Positions 35,409 through 44,364 of a DNA stretch of 64,000 bases are shown here, one piece after another. Position 1 is the first letter of the stretch; each line of letters begins with the position of its first letter. The translations under genes were made by a program, and so were the position numbers. The notes beneath the pieces are model-generated. The model was given only the letters and a program-made list of their open reading frames with translations, did not search any database and was not told the origin of the DNA. The stretch comes from G965247775 sp965247775 (GTDB lineage: Bacteria > Chloroflexota > Dehalococcoidia > Bin125): positions 620,001-684,000 of the forward strand of contig OZ252031.1 of assembly GCA_965247775.1 (NCBI GenBank), given 5' to 3'.

Positions 35409-37783
35409 TCAGGAGGTTTCGACCGCGCCGGCCAGGACGGCAGCGTAGAACTGCGCCCCCTTTGGCCGCAGGTGGTAGCCGTCGTCCCGGAAGAAGTCGT
35501 CGTGGCCCGCGCCGATGTGGTTCCAATCGACCAATCTCGCCTTGGCGTGCCGCGCGACGCCTTCGGCGATGACCGCGTTGTTGGGCTCTTCCCAGGCGCG
35601 CGGAACGAGCACGTTGACGAAGATCATCCGTTCGACACCGCTGAGGATGTCCATGATCTGGTCGAACTGGTCCGCCGTGATGGTGCCGTTGTTGCCCAAA
35701 TGCAGCAGCACCACCGAACCCAGCGAGCCCGAGTCGCGGTAGCTCCGCAGCAAGCCGATGGCGGGGTCCAGCTGACGCCCCACCGCGGCGTCCACGCCGA
35801 TCGCCTCAAAGGCGCCCGTGAGTGTGTCGGCGGCCCCCAACATGACGGAGTCGCCGATGGCCGCGACCTGCATCGGTGACGACGGCCGCGCCACTGCTTG
35901 CCCGGCCGGGGCGCTGGGATCCAGCTCGGACACCAGCAGGGAGGCGTCGGCGGCATCGTCGGCGTTCGCGTCGATGGGCGGCACATCCGCGGCCGCTCCC
36001 TCGGGCGGGGCCGCGACGATGACTTCCGCGTCCGCCCGCGGGGCGCCGAGATCTTCAATCGGCCCAAACTGCGGCTCTGCACGCAACGTGACATAGGCGG
36101 CGGCCGCCGAAACCGTGGGGCGCGCGGTGGCCTGAGCGAAGTCGTCCAGCGCTGGCGGGGCGGCCCCGGCCCTGCTCGGGGGTGGTGGGGGAGCGGGCGT
36201 GGCTGGCTCGTCCACGCTGACCTGATCGGGCGGCTCGCTGGGGGTCGCCGCCAGTGCGATCGTGACGACGCGCTCCTGTAGGAGGTGGCTGGGCGGTGCG
36301 GGCGACTCCGCCATGGCGACCGCGAGGCCGAGAGCCAGCGTCGCACCGGCCGCGGGCAGGACGAGGGCGCCGCGTCGTCCCGCCCCACGCCAGCGGCCGG
36401 CCCGCGATCGCCTGCGCAGCCCGGCCCAGGCGCGGCCCAGCGCGCCCCGGCGGATGGGGGTCTCCACAAAGCGGTAGGAGATCTCCGCCAGGAACAGCGT
36501 CAGCGTCAGGGGCAGCATCAGGGGCCACCAGCCGTCGAAGCGCAGATCGGCCCCGTCCCGCGTCAGCACGAAGATGGGCCAGTGCCAGAGGTAGATCGCG
36601 TACGAGCGCAGGCCGATCCAGCGCAGCGGCGCCCAGCCCAGGGCGGGGCCCAGGAGGCCGCGTCGTTGCACGGCGGCGGCGACGACCACGGCGGTCAGCA
36701 AGCTGACCAGCGCGAAGCCCCCCTGGTACAGGGACGCTTGGAGTTCGTGAACCGCCGTCACGAGGTAGACGAGCCCGCCCAGCGCCGCCAGCCCGGCCAG
36801 GTCCAAGAGCAGTTGCGCCCGCCGCCCGCCCCAGGAGAGGAGCTGCGCGGGCGCCCAGAAGAACGCCAGCGCTGCGCCGATCAGCAGACCCGCGGCGCGC
36901 GTGTCGGTGCCGTAGTAAATGCGCGACGTGGAGGCTGCCGGGTCGTAGAGGCTGGCCATGAGCCAGGCCGAGGCCGCCGCCCCTAGCAGCGTCAGGAGCA
37001 GCGTCCCTCGCACCCCGGCTAGGCGCAGGACCGCCAGGAGCAGCAACGGCCAGATGAGGTAGAACTGCTCCTCCACCGCCAGCGACCAAAGATGCAGGAG
37101 CGGCGACGGGCTGCCCGCCTGCTCGAAGTAAGAGCGGCTCTCCAGGATCAGCGACCAGTTCGTGACATAGGCCAGAGCGGTGGCGGTTTCGGAGCGCACG
37201 CGGGCGATCTCGTCGGGGGCGAATATCACGGCAAAGGCCAGCGTGCCGATGAGCAGCAGGAAGAGCGCCGGCAGGAGCCGCCGGGCCCGGCGCCCCCAGA
37301 AGTGGCGCAGGGCGATCCGTCGATCTCGCCGCCACTCCGCCACCAGCAGAAAGGTGATCAGGTAGCCGCTGATGACGAAGAAGATCTCCACCCCAGGAAG
37401 CCACCCGGAGCCCAGAGCAAGCCGGCGTGATACAGGACGACAACGCCCACCGCAATGGCGCGGAGTCCGTCTAGGCCGGGCAGGTAGGGGAGACGACCCG
37501 TGCGCCCTCGCGGCGCAGCGCCGTCCGATCGTGATGGCGGCGGCGGTGGCGGCGGCGCGTCGGGGGGAGGGGACGGGCCCTCCGGCTCACGGGCCGCGGC
37601 GAGCGTCGTGGGAGCCCCCTCCGCGGGGGAGGCGTGCAGTCCTCGGGCGTGGCGGGGGGGGACGTGGATCATACGGACGGCGGCGGCCAGCGCGGCAAGC
37701 AGCGCGATGTCCAGCGCCCCCACACGGGCGCGCGCCGCTCTCCTCCCCAGGAGCGGGCGATCGGACTTCGCGCCGGCCGTCAC
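35409..37783 (-). pseudogene. Membrane acyltransferase-3 (OafA/YrhL type) with C-terminal SGNH domain, one frameshift
   Basis: Two frames join at a run of four C (about 37,393-37,396): YLPGLDGLRAIAVGVVVLYH and GGFLG, then EIFFVISGYLITFLL, the first two helices of acyltransferase-3. Next come HFWGRRARRLLPALF with the conserved Arg-Arg, HLWSLAVEEQFYLIWP, and about ten helices in all. A Pro-rich, Ala-rich linker leads to an extracytoplasmic SGNH hydrolase-like domain (AAIGDSVMLGA, LHLGNNGTI, DDGYHLRPKG). Such proteins O-acetylate cell-surface polysaccharide. The N-terminal extension is very proline-rich. One inserted base would restore about 790 residues, so either a recent mutation or a read error is possible. 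Confidence 0.75.
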
Positions 37784-37943
37784 ACCTCCGCCTTCCAGGC
37801 ACCGTGGCGCAGGATATCGTGTCCAGGCTGCACGGGGAGCCGGATGAGGGCGGGCCGCGCGAGCGACGGCCCTCGCCTTGCCAGCGGCAGCCCGCGGCAA
37901 GCCGAGCCACCGAATCACGCCGGCGAGGACGGAGGCGGGGCGG

Positions 37944-39776
37944 TTAGCCGGCGGGGCGGATGGACCGAGTGCGGTCGCGCTGGCGCTGCGTCTGGCGCAG
38001 CTCCAGCTTGCGGGGACGGACGTGCTGTGGCGTAACCTCCAGCACTTCATCCTCCGCGATGAATTCGAGCGCCTGCTCCAGGGAGAGCAGACGGGGCGCG
38101 TGCAGGGATTCGGTCTGCTCCTTCGTGGAGGAGCGCACGTTGGACTGCTTCTTCTCCCGGGTCGGGTTCACGTTCATGTCGTCGGCGCGCGGGTTTTCGC
38201 CCACGATCATGCCTTCGTAGACCTCCACGCCCGGCCCCAGGAAGAGGGTCCCGCGCTCCTGCAAGCTGAGCAGCGCGTAGGCGCTGCAGGCCCCGCGCCG
38301 GTCGGCCACCAGGCTGCCGGTCGGCCGGCTGCGCAGCTCGCCGAACCAGGGCGCGTAGCCCTCGAAGACGTGGTGCAGGATGCCGGTGCCGCGGGTCTCG
38401 GTCAGGAAGGCCGTGTGGAAGCCGATCAGGCCCCGCGCGGGCACGACGAAGTCCATGCGCACCCGCCCGCTGCCGTGGTTCACCATCTGCTCTATGCGCC
38501 CCTTGCGCGGGGCCAGCAGCTGCGTGACGATGCCCATGTGCTCCTCCGGCACATCCACGGAGAGCCGCTCGACGGGCTCGTGTAGGCGGCCGTCGATCTC
38601 GCGCGTGACGACCTCGGGCTTGCCCACGGTCAGCTCGAAGCCCTCGCGCCGCATCGACTCCACGAGCACCGCCAGCTGAAGCTCGCCGCGCCCCTGCACG
38701 GTCCAAGTGTCCAGCCGGTCCGCCGACAGGACGCGGATCGCGACGTTGCCCAGGGCCTCGGCCTCCAGGCGGTTCTGCAGGAGGCGGCCGGTCAGCTCGC
38801 TCCCGTCGAGCCCGGCCAGCGGCGAGGTGTTGACGCCGACGGTCATCGCCAGGCTCGGCTCATCCACACGGATGGCTGGCAGCGGGCGCACGTCGGCCGG
38901 GTCGGCCAGCGTCTCGCCGATGCTGATGTCCGGGATGCCGGCGATGGCCATGATCTCGCCCGGGCCCGCCTCCTCCGCGTCGATGCGGTCGAGCGCCTTC
39001 GTCACGTACAGCTCCGCGATCTTGACGTCGTCGCGGCTGCCGTCGACGCGGCAGCGGGTCACGGTCTGGCCCTTGTGGATTGTGCCCTCGTGCACCCGGC
39101 AGAGCGCGATGCGGCCCACGTACGGGGAGGCGTCCAGGTTGGCCACTTGCGCTTGCAGCGGCTGGCCCTCCCGGTAGGTGGGGGCAGGGATGGTGGTCAG
39201 TAGCAGGTCGAAGAGCGGGCGCAGGTCGCTGCCCGGACTCGACGCGTCCAGGCTGGCCCGGCCCGCGCGCGCGTTGCAGTAGACGATGGGGAAGTCGATC
39301 TGCGCTTCGGCCGCGTCCAGGTCGAAGAACAGCTCGAAGACCTCGTCCACGACCTCCGCGATGCGGGCGTCCGGGCGGTCGATCTTGTTGATGCCCAGCA
39401 CGATCGGCAGCCGCGCTTCCAAGGCCTTGCGCAGGACGAAGCGGGTCTGGGGCAGGGGGCCCTCGCTCGCGTCGACCAGCAGCAGCACCCCATCCACCAT
39501 CGTCAGGCCCCGCTCCACCTCGCCGCCGAAGTCCGCGTGGCCGGGCGTGTCGATGATGTTGAACTTGACCCCGCCGTAGTGCACGGCGGTGTTCTTGGCC
39601 AGGATCGTGATGCCCTTCTCCCGCTCCAGCTCCAGCGAGTCCATGACGCGGTCGGTGGCCTCGCGATGGCCGGCCAGCGCGCCCGTCTGCCGCAGCATGG
39701 CGTCCACCAGCGTGGTCTTTCCGTGGTCCACGTGGGCGATGATGGCGACGTTGCGGATGTCGCTGCGGGTTGGCAT
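37944..39776 (-). CDS. typA: Translational GTPase BipA/TypA
   Basis: A 610-residue GTPase, normal length for BipA. The start ATG precedes PTRSDIRNVAIIAHVDHGKT with the P-loop. Switch II (DTPGHADFGGEVERGL), G4 (INKIDRPDA) and G5 follow, then the beta-barrel domain, two EF-G-like alpha/beta domains and the BipA-specific C-terminal domain (GLIGFHTAFLTETRGTG, GMIVGENPRADDMNVNP). BipA binds 70S ribosomes in an EF-G-like manner and helps 50S assembly and growth at low temperature or stress. It is the clearest housekeeping gene in the window and is undamaged. Confidence 0.95.
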   Translation of the reverse strand: MPTRSDIRNVAIIAHVDHGKTTLVDAMLRQTGALAGHREATDRVMDSLELEREKGITILAKNTAVHYGGVKFNIIDTPGHADFGGEVERGLTMVDGVLLLVDASEGPLPQTRFVLRKALEARLPIVLGINKIDRPDARIAEVVDEVFELFFDLDAAEAQIDFPIVYCNARAGRASLDASSPGSDLRPLFDLLLTTIPAPTYREGQPLQAQVANLDASPYVGRIALCRVHEGTIHKGQTVTRCRVDGSRDDVKIAELYVTKALDRIDAEEAGPGEIMAIAGIPDISIGETLADPADVRPLPAIRVDEPSLAMTVGVNTSPLAGLDGSELTGRLLQNRLEAEALGNVAIRVLSADRLDTWTVQGRGELQLAVLVESMRREGFELTVGKPEVVTREIDGRLHEPVERLSVDVPEEHMGIVTQLLAPRKGRIEQMVNHGSGRVRMDFVVPARGLIGFHTAFLTETRGTGILHHVFEGYAPWFGELRSRPTGSLVADRRGACSAYALLSLQERGTLFLGPGVEVYEGMIVGENPRADDMNVNPTREKKQSNVRSSTKEQTESLHAPRLLSLEQALEFIAEDEVLEVTPQHVRPRKLELRQTQRQRDRTRSIRPAG

Positions 39777-39852
39777 GGCTCCACCGTACGGCCAGGGCCT
39801 GGTGCCGTCTGTCGTGGGCGCAGCCCTGGCCGGCGGAACCGACTCCTGTCGG

Positions 39853-40473
39853 TCAGCGCACGGGCGAGAAGGGCGCGGGGATGAGGATCTTGCTCTCTTG
39901 GGCCAGCAGCAATTCCCGTGTCTTGGGCGGCCAGTGCGGGTCCGTGGCGGCCTCCGCGCGGACCCGCGCCCGCTCATCCAGGCTGGCGTAGGGCCAGAGG
40001 TGGATCCAGCGGTTGAGCGGGCCCATCTCCGTGTACCAGGCGCCCGCCAGCGGCGAGTACTTCTCGCGGTGGGGGATCGCCTCGGCGAAGCGCTCGATCA
40101 CCGTCGGCATCGTGCCGGGCCGATACGTGTAGATACGCATCTCGTAGACGGCCCCCAGTTCCTGCACGTTGTCTTCCCAGGGCCGCATGAAGGGGGCGGG
40201 GTTGCAGATCCAGGACTCCTGCGCCAGGAAGGTGGCGTCATGCGGCGGGGGCCAGTTGGGCTCGTCCTGGAGCCCCGCGCGGACGGCCTGGCGCTGGTTG
40301 AGGTCGTCGTAGGGCCAGATGTGGACGACTTCGCTCAGGGGCCCAAGTTCCGTGTGGAAAAAGGCGCCCAGGCGGGAATGCTTGGTGCGGTGTTCGAGGG
40401 CGCCACCGAAGGCACGCTCGAACGCGGGCACGCCACCGGTCGCCAGGGTGTAGGTGCGGATTTCGTAGAACAT
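39853..40473 (-). CDS. Tandem NIPSNAP-domain protein
   Basis: Its 206 residues contain two NIPSNAP domains of about 100 each. Both begin with YEIRTYTLATGG or YEMRIYTYRPG and contain the pattern LGAFFHTELGPLSEVVHIWP or LAGAWYTEMGPLNRWIHLWP. The fold is the dimeric ferredoxin-like alpha/beta barrel; with two copies the protein can form the barrel within one chain. Bacterial NIPSNAP proteins have no settled function. A small cupin gene ends 26 bases upstream on the same strand, so the two form a unit. Confidence 0.85.
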   Translation of the reverse strand: MFYEIRTYTLATGGVPAFERAFGGALEHRTKHSRLGAFFHTELGPLSEVVHIWPYDDLNQRQAVRAGLQDEPNWPPPHDATFLAQESWICNPAPFMRPWEDNVQELGAVYEMRIYTYRPGTMPTVIERFAEAIPHREKYSPLAGAWYTEMGPLNRWIHLWPYASLDERARVRAEAATDPHWPPKTRELLLAQESKILIPAPFSPVR

Positions 40474-40499
40474 ATCGCCTCTTCCGGCTCGTTCCGTTG

Positions 40500-40784
40500 C
40501 TACTTGATCTCAATCTCGACGAAGACGAAGTCGCCGCTGTGCGGGTTGATCACGTCATGCTCGGCCCCCGCTTGGCGGAAGTAGGCGAGGCCGGCCGTTA
40601 GCTGCGCCGTGCTCTCCTGGCCGTCCACGGTGACGATGCGTAGCGCCCCCGTGGTGCCGGGAACCACCACGTAATCGTGCGCATGGCGGTGCCGGCCGGT
40701 GGCGGCGCCCGCCGTGAAGCGCCACTCGGTCACGCGCACGCGGCCGTTGTCGATCTGCACCGTTGGCGTCGCGGCTGCGGGCAC
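40500..40784 (-). CDS. Small cupin-domain protein
   Basis: The GTG at 40784 lies seven bases after GGGGAGGAGG, which decides the start against two upstream ATGs. The 94-residue protein is a single cupin: TGRHRHAHDYVVV gives the first metal-binding histidine cluster, and GAEHDVINPHSGD the second. It is similar to small cupins that adjust or bind phenolic or hydroxy-acid compounds. It is encoded just upstream of the tandem NIPSNAP gene. The substrate is unknown. Confidence 0.8.
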   Translation of the reverse strand: MPAAATPTVQIDNGRVRVTEWRFTAGAATGRHRHAHDYVVVPGTTGALRIVTVDGQESTAQLTAGLAYFRQAGAEHDVINPHSGDFVFVEIEIK

Positions 40785-40897
40785 GGGCGGGCCTCCTCCC
40801 CGGTCGGGCACGACCATAGCGCGAAGCGGACCCATCGCGGGGACCCATCTATTCTGCGAGTCCCCGGTCGGTCCGGCAAAGAGCAGGAGGCGTGCGC

Positions 40898-41662
40898 GTG
40901 GAATTCACTGGTCTGGTTGCGCTTGTTACGGGTGGGGCGTCCGGCCTTGGCGAAGCCACGGCGACGGCGCTCGCCGCACGCGGGGCCCGGGTGGCGATCC
41001 TGGACTTGCCGTCCTCGCGGGGGGGCGAAGTGGCGCACCAGCTGGGGGGCGTCTTCCAGGCCGGCGACGTGACCGACCCCGATGCCGTCGCGGCCGCCCT
41101 CGACGCGCTGATCGCTGCCCAGGGCGCTTTGCACGTGGCGGTGAACTGCGCCGGCATCGGCATCGCGCAGCGGACGGTGCGGCGCGGCGGTGAGCCGCAC
41201 GACCTCGCCGCCTTCGCCCGGCTGATCCAGGTCAACCTCATTGGGACCTTCAACGTCATCCGTCTGGCCGCAGCGCGCATGACAGGCAACGATCCCAACG
41301 CCGACGGCGAGCGCGGGGTGATCATCAATACGGCCTCGGTGGCCGCCTTCGACGGGCAGATCGGGCAGGCGGCGTACTCCGCTTCCAAGGGTGGGGTGGT
41401 GGGGCTGACGCTGCCCGTGGCGCGGGACCTGGCGAGCGCGGGCGTGCGCTGTGTCACCATCGCGCCGGGATTGTTCGAAACGCCGATGCTGGCCGGCTTG
41501 CGCGACGAGGCGCGGCAGGCGCTGGAGGCCACGATTCCTTTCCCGCCCCGCTTGGGCCGTCCCAGCGAGTACGCCGCGCTGGCCTGCCAGATCGTCGAGA
41601 ATCCCATGCTCAACGGCGAGGTGATCCGGCTCGACGGCGCGCTGCGCATGGCCCCACGCTAG
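40898..41662 (+). CDS. SDR dehydrogenase, 17beta-HSD type 10 / 3-hydroxyacyl-CoA dehydrogenase-like
   Basis: The second of two GTGs is the start, seven bases after AGGAGG (40885-40890). The 254-residue SDR has TGGASGLGEATA, NCAGIGIAQ, the insertion around MTGNDPNADGERG, then NTASVAAFDGQIGQAAYSAS with Ser and YxxxK, and APGLFETPML. This is the pattern of HSD17B10-type enzymes, which oxidise 3-hydroxy-2-methylacyl-CoA in isoleucine and branched-chain degradation and also act on steroids. A hydroxyacid dehydrogenase gene lies convergent downstream. A role in branched acyl-CoA oxidation is inferred. Confidence 0.88.
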   Translation: MEFTGLVALVTGGASGLGEATATALAARGARVAILDLPSSRGGEVAHQLGGVFQAGDVTDPDAVAAALDALIAAQGALHVAVNCAGIGIAQRTVRRGGEPHDLAAFARLIQVNLIGTFNVIRLAAARMTGNDPNADGERGVIINTASVAAFDGQIGQAAYSASKGGVVGLTLPVARDLASAGVRCVTIAPGLFETPMLAGLRDEARQALEATIPFPPRLGRPSEYAALACQIVENPMLNGEVIRLDGALRMAPR

Positions 41663-41678
41663 GCCGCGCGGGGTTGAG

Positions 41679-41695
41679 GCGCGCTGCGAGCGCGC
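41679..41695. terminator. Short hairpin between convergent genes
   Basis: A seven-base perfect stem (GCGCGCT/AGCGCGC) with a three-base loop stands in the 40-base gap between the converging SDR and hydroxyacid dehydrogenase genes. It could serve as a shared terminator; no T-run is present. Confidence 0.4.
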
Positions 41696-41702
41696 GGGGA
41701 GT

Positions 41703-42593
41703 TCAGGTGCGCCGGGGCAGGCCGGCGATCTCTCGCAGGATCTCGTAGACCACGGAGGAATCCTGCGCGGGGTCGAGGCGATCCCAGGCGACGTTGAGCA
41801 GTTGCCCGTAGAGCGACGTCAGCAGGAGCGGCGCGCCGTACTCGCGCCCCTGCTCCAGCATCAGCGCGTTGTCCTTGTGGGCAACGGCGAGCGCCCCCTG
41901 CGGCGCGTAGTCGCCGGCCAGGAGCTTGGCGCCCTTCTGGTCCATCGCCTTGGAACCGGCGGCGCCGTCCTTGAGCACGCTGAGCAGCCGCTCCCCGTCC
42001 ACGTCGGCCTTCGTGCCTAGCAGCAGCCCCTCCATCAGGGCGAAGCGGTTGCCCGCCAGGACGAGATTGATGATGAGCTTCGTCAGCGCCCCGGCGCCCG
42101 GCGGTCCCATGTAGTAGGCGGCTCGGCTGAAGCCGGCCAGCAACTCGCGGCAGGCCTCGAAATCCTCCGCCGCGCCCCCGGCGATGACGATTAGGTCCTT
42201 CGTGCGGGCCATGGTGCTGGTGCCGCTGACGGCGGCGTCCAGGAAGCGCACGCCCTGCTCGGCTAGCTCGGCGGCCATGGTGGCGGAGTCAGCCGGTCGC
42301 GAGGTGGTGGTATCGACGATGTACAGGCCGGGCGCGGCCGCCCCCAGGATGCCGCCCGGCCCCAACACGACTTCGCGCACGATGTCGCTGTTCGGCAGCG
42401 AGAGCAGCACCAGGCCTACGTCGCGGGCGGCGGCGGCCGGGGAGTCGACCGGGGCGCCGCCCTGGGCGTGCAGGTCGTCGAGGCGCGCGCTATCGATGTC
42501 GAACCCCTGGACGGCGAAGCCGGCCCGGCCGAGGTTGTGGACCATCGCCTGGCCCATCAGGCCCAAGCCGACCATGCCAATGCGCTCGGGCAA
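41703..42593 (-). CDS. NAD(P)-dependent beta-hydroxyacid dehydrogenase (3-hydroxyisobutyrate dehydrogenase family)
   Basis: A TTG five to six bases after GGAGG is chosen as start, giving 296 residues. The cofactor motif IGMVGLGLMGQAMVHNL, then DTTTSRPADS, DAAVSGTSTMA with the substrate-binding Ser/Gly motif, and GALTKLIINLVLAGNRFALM with the catalytic Lys are all in place. The family oxidises 3-hydroxyisobutyrate, tartronate semialdehyde or related short hydroxyacids. The next gene upstream, a DUF6295 protein, ends 38 bases before it. Together with the dienelactone hydrolase they form a minus-strand run. Confidence 0.88.
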   Translation of the reverse strand: MPERIGMVGLGLMGQAMVHNLGRAGFAVQGFDIDSARLDDLHAQGGAPVDSPAAAARDVGLVLLSLPNSDIVREVVLGPGGILGAAAPGLYIVDTTTSRPADSATMAAELAEQGVRFLDAAVSGTSTMARTKDLIVIAGGAAEDFEACRELLAGFSRAAYYMGPPGAGALTKLIINLVLAGNRFALMEGLLLGTKADVDGERLLSVLKDGAAGSKAMDQKGAKLLAGDYAPQGALAVAHKDNALMLEQGREYGAPLLLTSLYGQLLNVAWDRLDPAQDSSVVYEILREIAGLPRRT

Positions 42594-42631
42594 CGGGTCC
42601 TCCGCCGTCTCGCCTGCCAGCCTCCGGGCGC

Positions 42632-42895
42632 TTAGGGCTGCTCGTACGCTTCGGCCTCCGCGAGCGCCCCCGTGATTGCCTGCGCCAGCTCGCGTGCGGC
42701 GTCGATGGTCAGCTCCACCGCCACCCGCGCGCCCAATCCCATCGACTCGTTGACGAAGTCGATGTTGAGCGCATGCTCCAACTGGGCGTGGACCGGATGG
42801 TCGTAGGAGACGTAGGCGTGATCCAGTGCGAACCAGCCGCCGGCTCCTTTGCCGCTGCCGGAGGCGGGAACCTTCTGCGCGATCATGGTGCACAT
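42632..42895 (-). CDS. DUF6295-like small protein
   Basis: This 87-residue protein opens MCTMIAQKVPASGSGKGAGG and continues with AYVSYDHPVHAQLEHALNID and GARVAVELTIDAARELA. It has no membrane segment or signal. I recall such sequences as DUF6295, a family common next to catabolic genes; the function is unknown. A downstream C-terminal helix is glutamate-rich. It lies between the hydroxyacid dehydrogenase and dienelactone hydrolase genes with short gaps. Confidence 0.7.
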   Translation of the reverse strand: MCTMIAQKVPASGSGKGAGGWFALDHAYVSYDHPVHAQLEHALNIDFVNESMGLGARVAVELTIDAARELAQAITGALAEAEAYEQP

Positions 42896-42916
42896 AGCGA
42901 TGCCTCCGGGAGCGGG

Positions 42917-43681
42917 CTAGGCGCTGAGATGGCGGCCGAGGAAGTCGAAGAGTTTGGCCCAGCCGTCCACGGCCTGCTCGGCGCGATAGGCGGCTGGCCG
43001 GTCGTAGTAGAAGAAGCCGTGGCCGGCGCCGTCGTAGCGGTGGAACTCGTAGTCTTTGCCGTGGCGCTTCAGCTCCGCTTCGTGCTGATCGACCTGCTCC
43101 GGGCTGGGGGCGCCGTCGTCGTTGCCGAAGAGGCCGAGCACCGGGCAGCTGAGATCCGCCGTGAGGTCAATGGGGGCGACGGGGCGTTTGGCGTCCAGCG
43201 CGTCCGCCGCCATGACGACGCCGCCGCCCCAGCAGTCCACGCAGGCGTCCACGCCGTGCGCCCGGCTGGAGACGAGCACGGCGTGGCGCCCGCCGGAGCA
43301 GGTGCCCATGACGCCGATCTTGCCGTTCAGGATCGGCAGCGAGCGCAGGAAGTCGATGCTGCCCTGCGCGTCCCCCACGACCTGGTCATCGGCGACGCCG
43401 CCCTCGGCCCGCACCCGCGCGCCGACGTCGTCGGCGTCGCCGTGCCCCTCACGGCAGTAGAGGTCGGGGGAGATCGTGACATACCCGTGATGCGCGTAGC
43501 GTCGCGTTGTCTCCCGGTACCACTCGTCCCAGCCCGGCAAATGGTGGAAGAGCACCATCCCGGGGAAGGGGCCGGGCCCGAGTGGGCGCGCGAAGTAGGC
43601 GTGGATGCGGTCGCCGCCGGCGCCCTGGATCGTCGTCGTCTCCGCGATCATCCCCTCGTAGTCACCGGTTTCGTGGGGCAT
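42917..43681 (-). CDS. Dienelactone hydrolase family protein
   Basis: A 254-residue alpha/beta hydrolase with the dienelactone hydrolase arrangement. The nucleophile elbow is MGTCSGGRH with cysteine instead of serine, the aspartate lies in GLFGNDDGAP, and the histidine in YDGAGHGFFYYDRP. An oxyanion-region PGMVLFHHLPGWDEW precedes them. Dienelactone hydrolases open muconolactone-type rings in aromatic degradation. The neighbouring hydroxyacid dehydrogenase and AhpD-like genes agree with a catabolic role; the ring substrate is not known. Confidence 0.88.
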   Translation of the reverse strand: MPHETGDYEGMIAETTTIQGAGGDRIHAYFARPLGPGPFPGMVLFHHLPGWDEWYRETTRRYAHHGYVTISPDLYCREGHGDADDVGARVRAEGGVADDQVVGDAQGSIDFLRSLPILNGKIGVMGTCSGGRHAVLVSSRAHGVDACVDCWGGGVVMAADALDAKRPVAPIDLTADLSCPVLGLFGNDDGAPSPEQVDQHEAELKRHGKDYEFHRYDGAGHGFFYYDRPAAYRAEQAVDGWAKLFDFLGRHLSA

Positions 43682-43753
43682 GGCTAGCCGTCCTCCCGTC
43701 CCTTTGGTCTGCGGATGCGGGGGCGAGTCTAGCGGCTGCTGGCGGGCGGGTGC

Positions 43754-44311
43754 TCAGCGGCCGATCTCGGGCAAGAGGGCGCCGTCCGCCGGCTCGATCT
43801 CGAAGGCGTTGAGCACGGTGCCCACGAAGGTGTAGTAGCCGACGAGCCCGCTGAGGTCCACGATGCCGACGTCGCCCAGGCGCGCGTGCAGCGCGGCGAA
43901 GATGTCCTCGTCGATGCGGTGCCCGCGCACCAGTTGCTCGACGTAACGGATGATCTCGGCCTCCTCGTCCTGGAGCGCGCCGGGATCGCGGGCCTGGCCG
44001 ATGGCCGTGATCACGTCCTCGCGCACGCCGGCCTCCCGGCCCAAGCGCACGTGGCCGGCCCACATCACAGCCGCGTTCAGTGCCCGCGCCGTCGTGAGCA
44101 CGGCGATCTCCCGCTGGACGGGCGTGAGATCGGAGTGCCAGCGCACGAAATTGCTGAGCGAGGCAGCGCGAATTGCGACCTCCGGGCTGTGCAGAAGGAC
44201 ACCGTAGGGCCCGGAGACGGCGCCGCCGCGCAGCGCCGCCACCTGGTCGTAGGCGTCGCGAAGGGCCTCCGGTACCTGCGCGCGGTCGGTCAGGTTGGGC
44301 AGCCGTGCCAT
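43754..44311 (-). CDS. Carboxymuconolactone decarboxylase/AhpD-like protein
   Basis: This 185-residue all-helical protein matches the CMD family: GPYGVLLHSPEVAIRAASLS, then REIAVLTTARALNAAVMWAG and GLVGYYTFVGTVLNAFEIEP. The CxxC of AhpD peroxidase-associated proteins is absent (the segment reads NAAVMWAGH, keeping the histidine), so it is closer to decarboxylase-like or uncharacterised CMD proteins without thiol chemistry. It precedes the dienelactone hydrolase on the same strand, which hints at muconolactone-like substrates. Confidence 0.83.
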   Translation of the reverse strand: MARLPNLTDRAQVPEALRDAYDQVAALRGGAVSGPYGVLLHSPEVAIRAASLSNFVRWHSDLTPVQREIAVLTTARALNAAVMWAGHVRLGREAGVREDVITAIGQARDPGALQDEEAEIIRYVEQLVRGHRIDEDIFAALHARLGDVGIVDLSGLVGYYTFVGTVLNAFEIEPADGALLPEIGR

Positions 44312-44364
44312 GGGTCTCCTGCTCCCCTCTGCTCCCTGCGACGACGGCGCGCCGGGAGCCGGGA

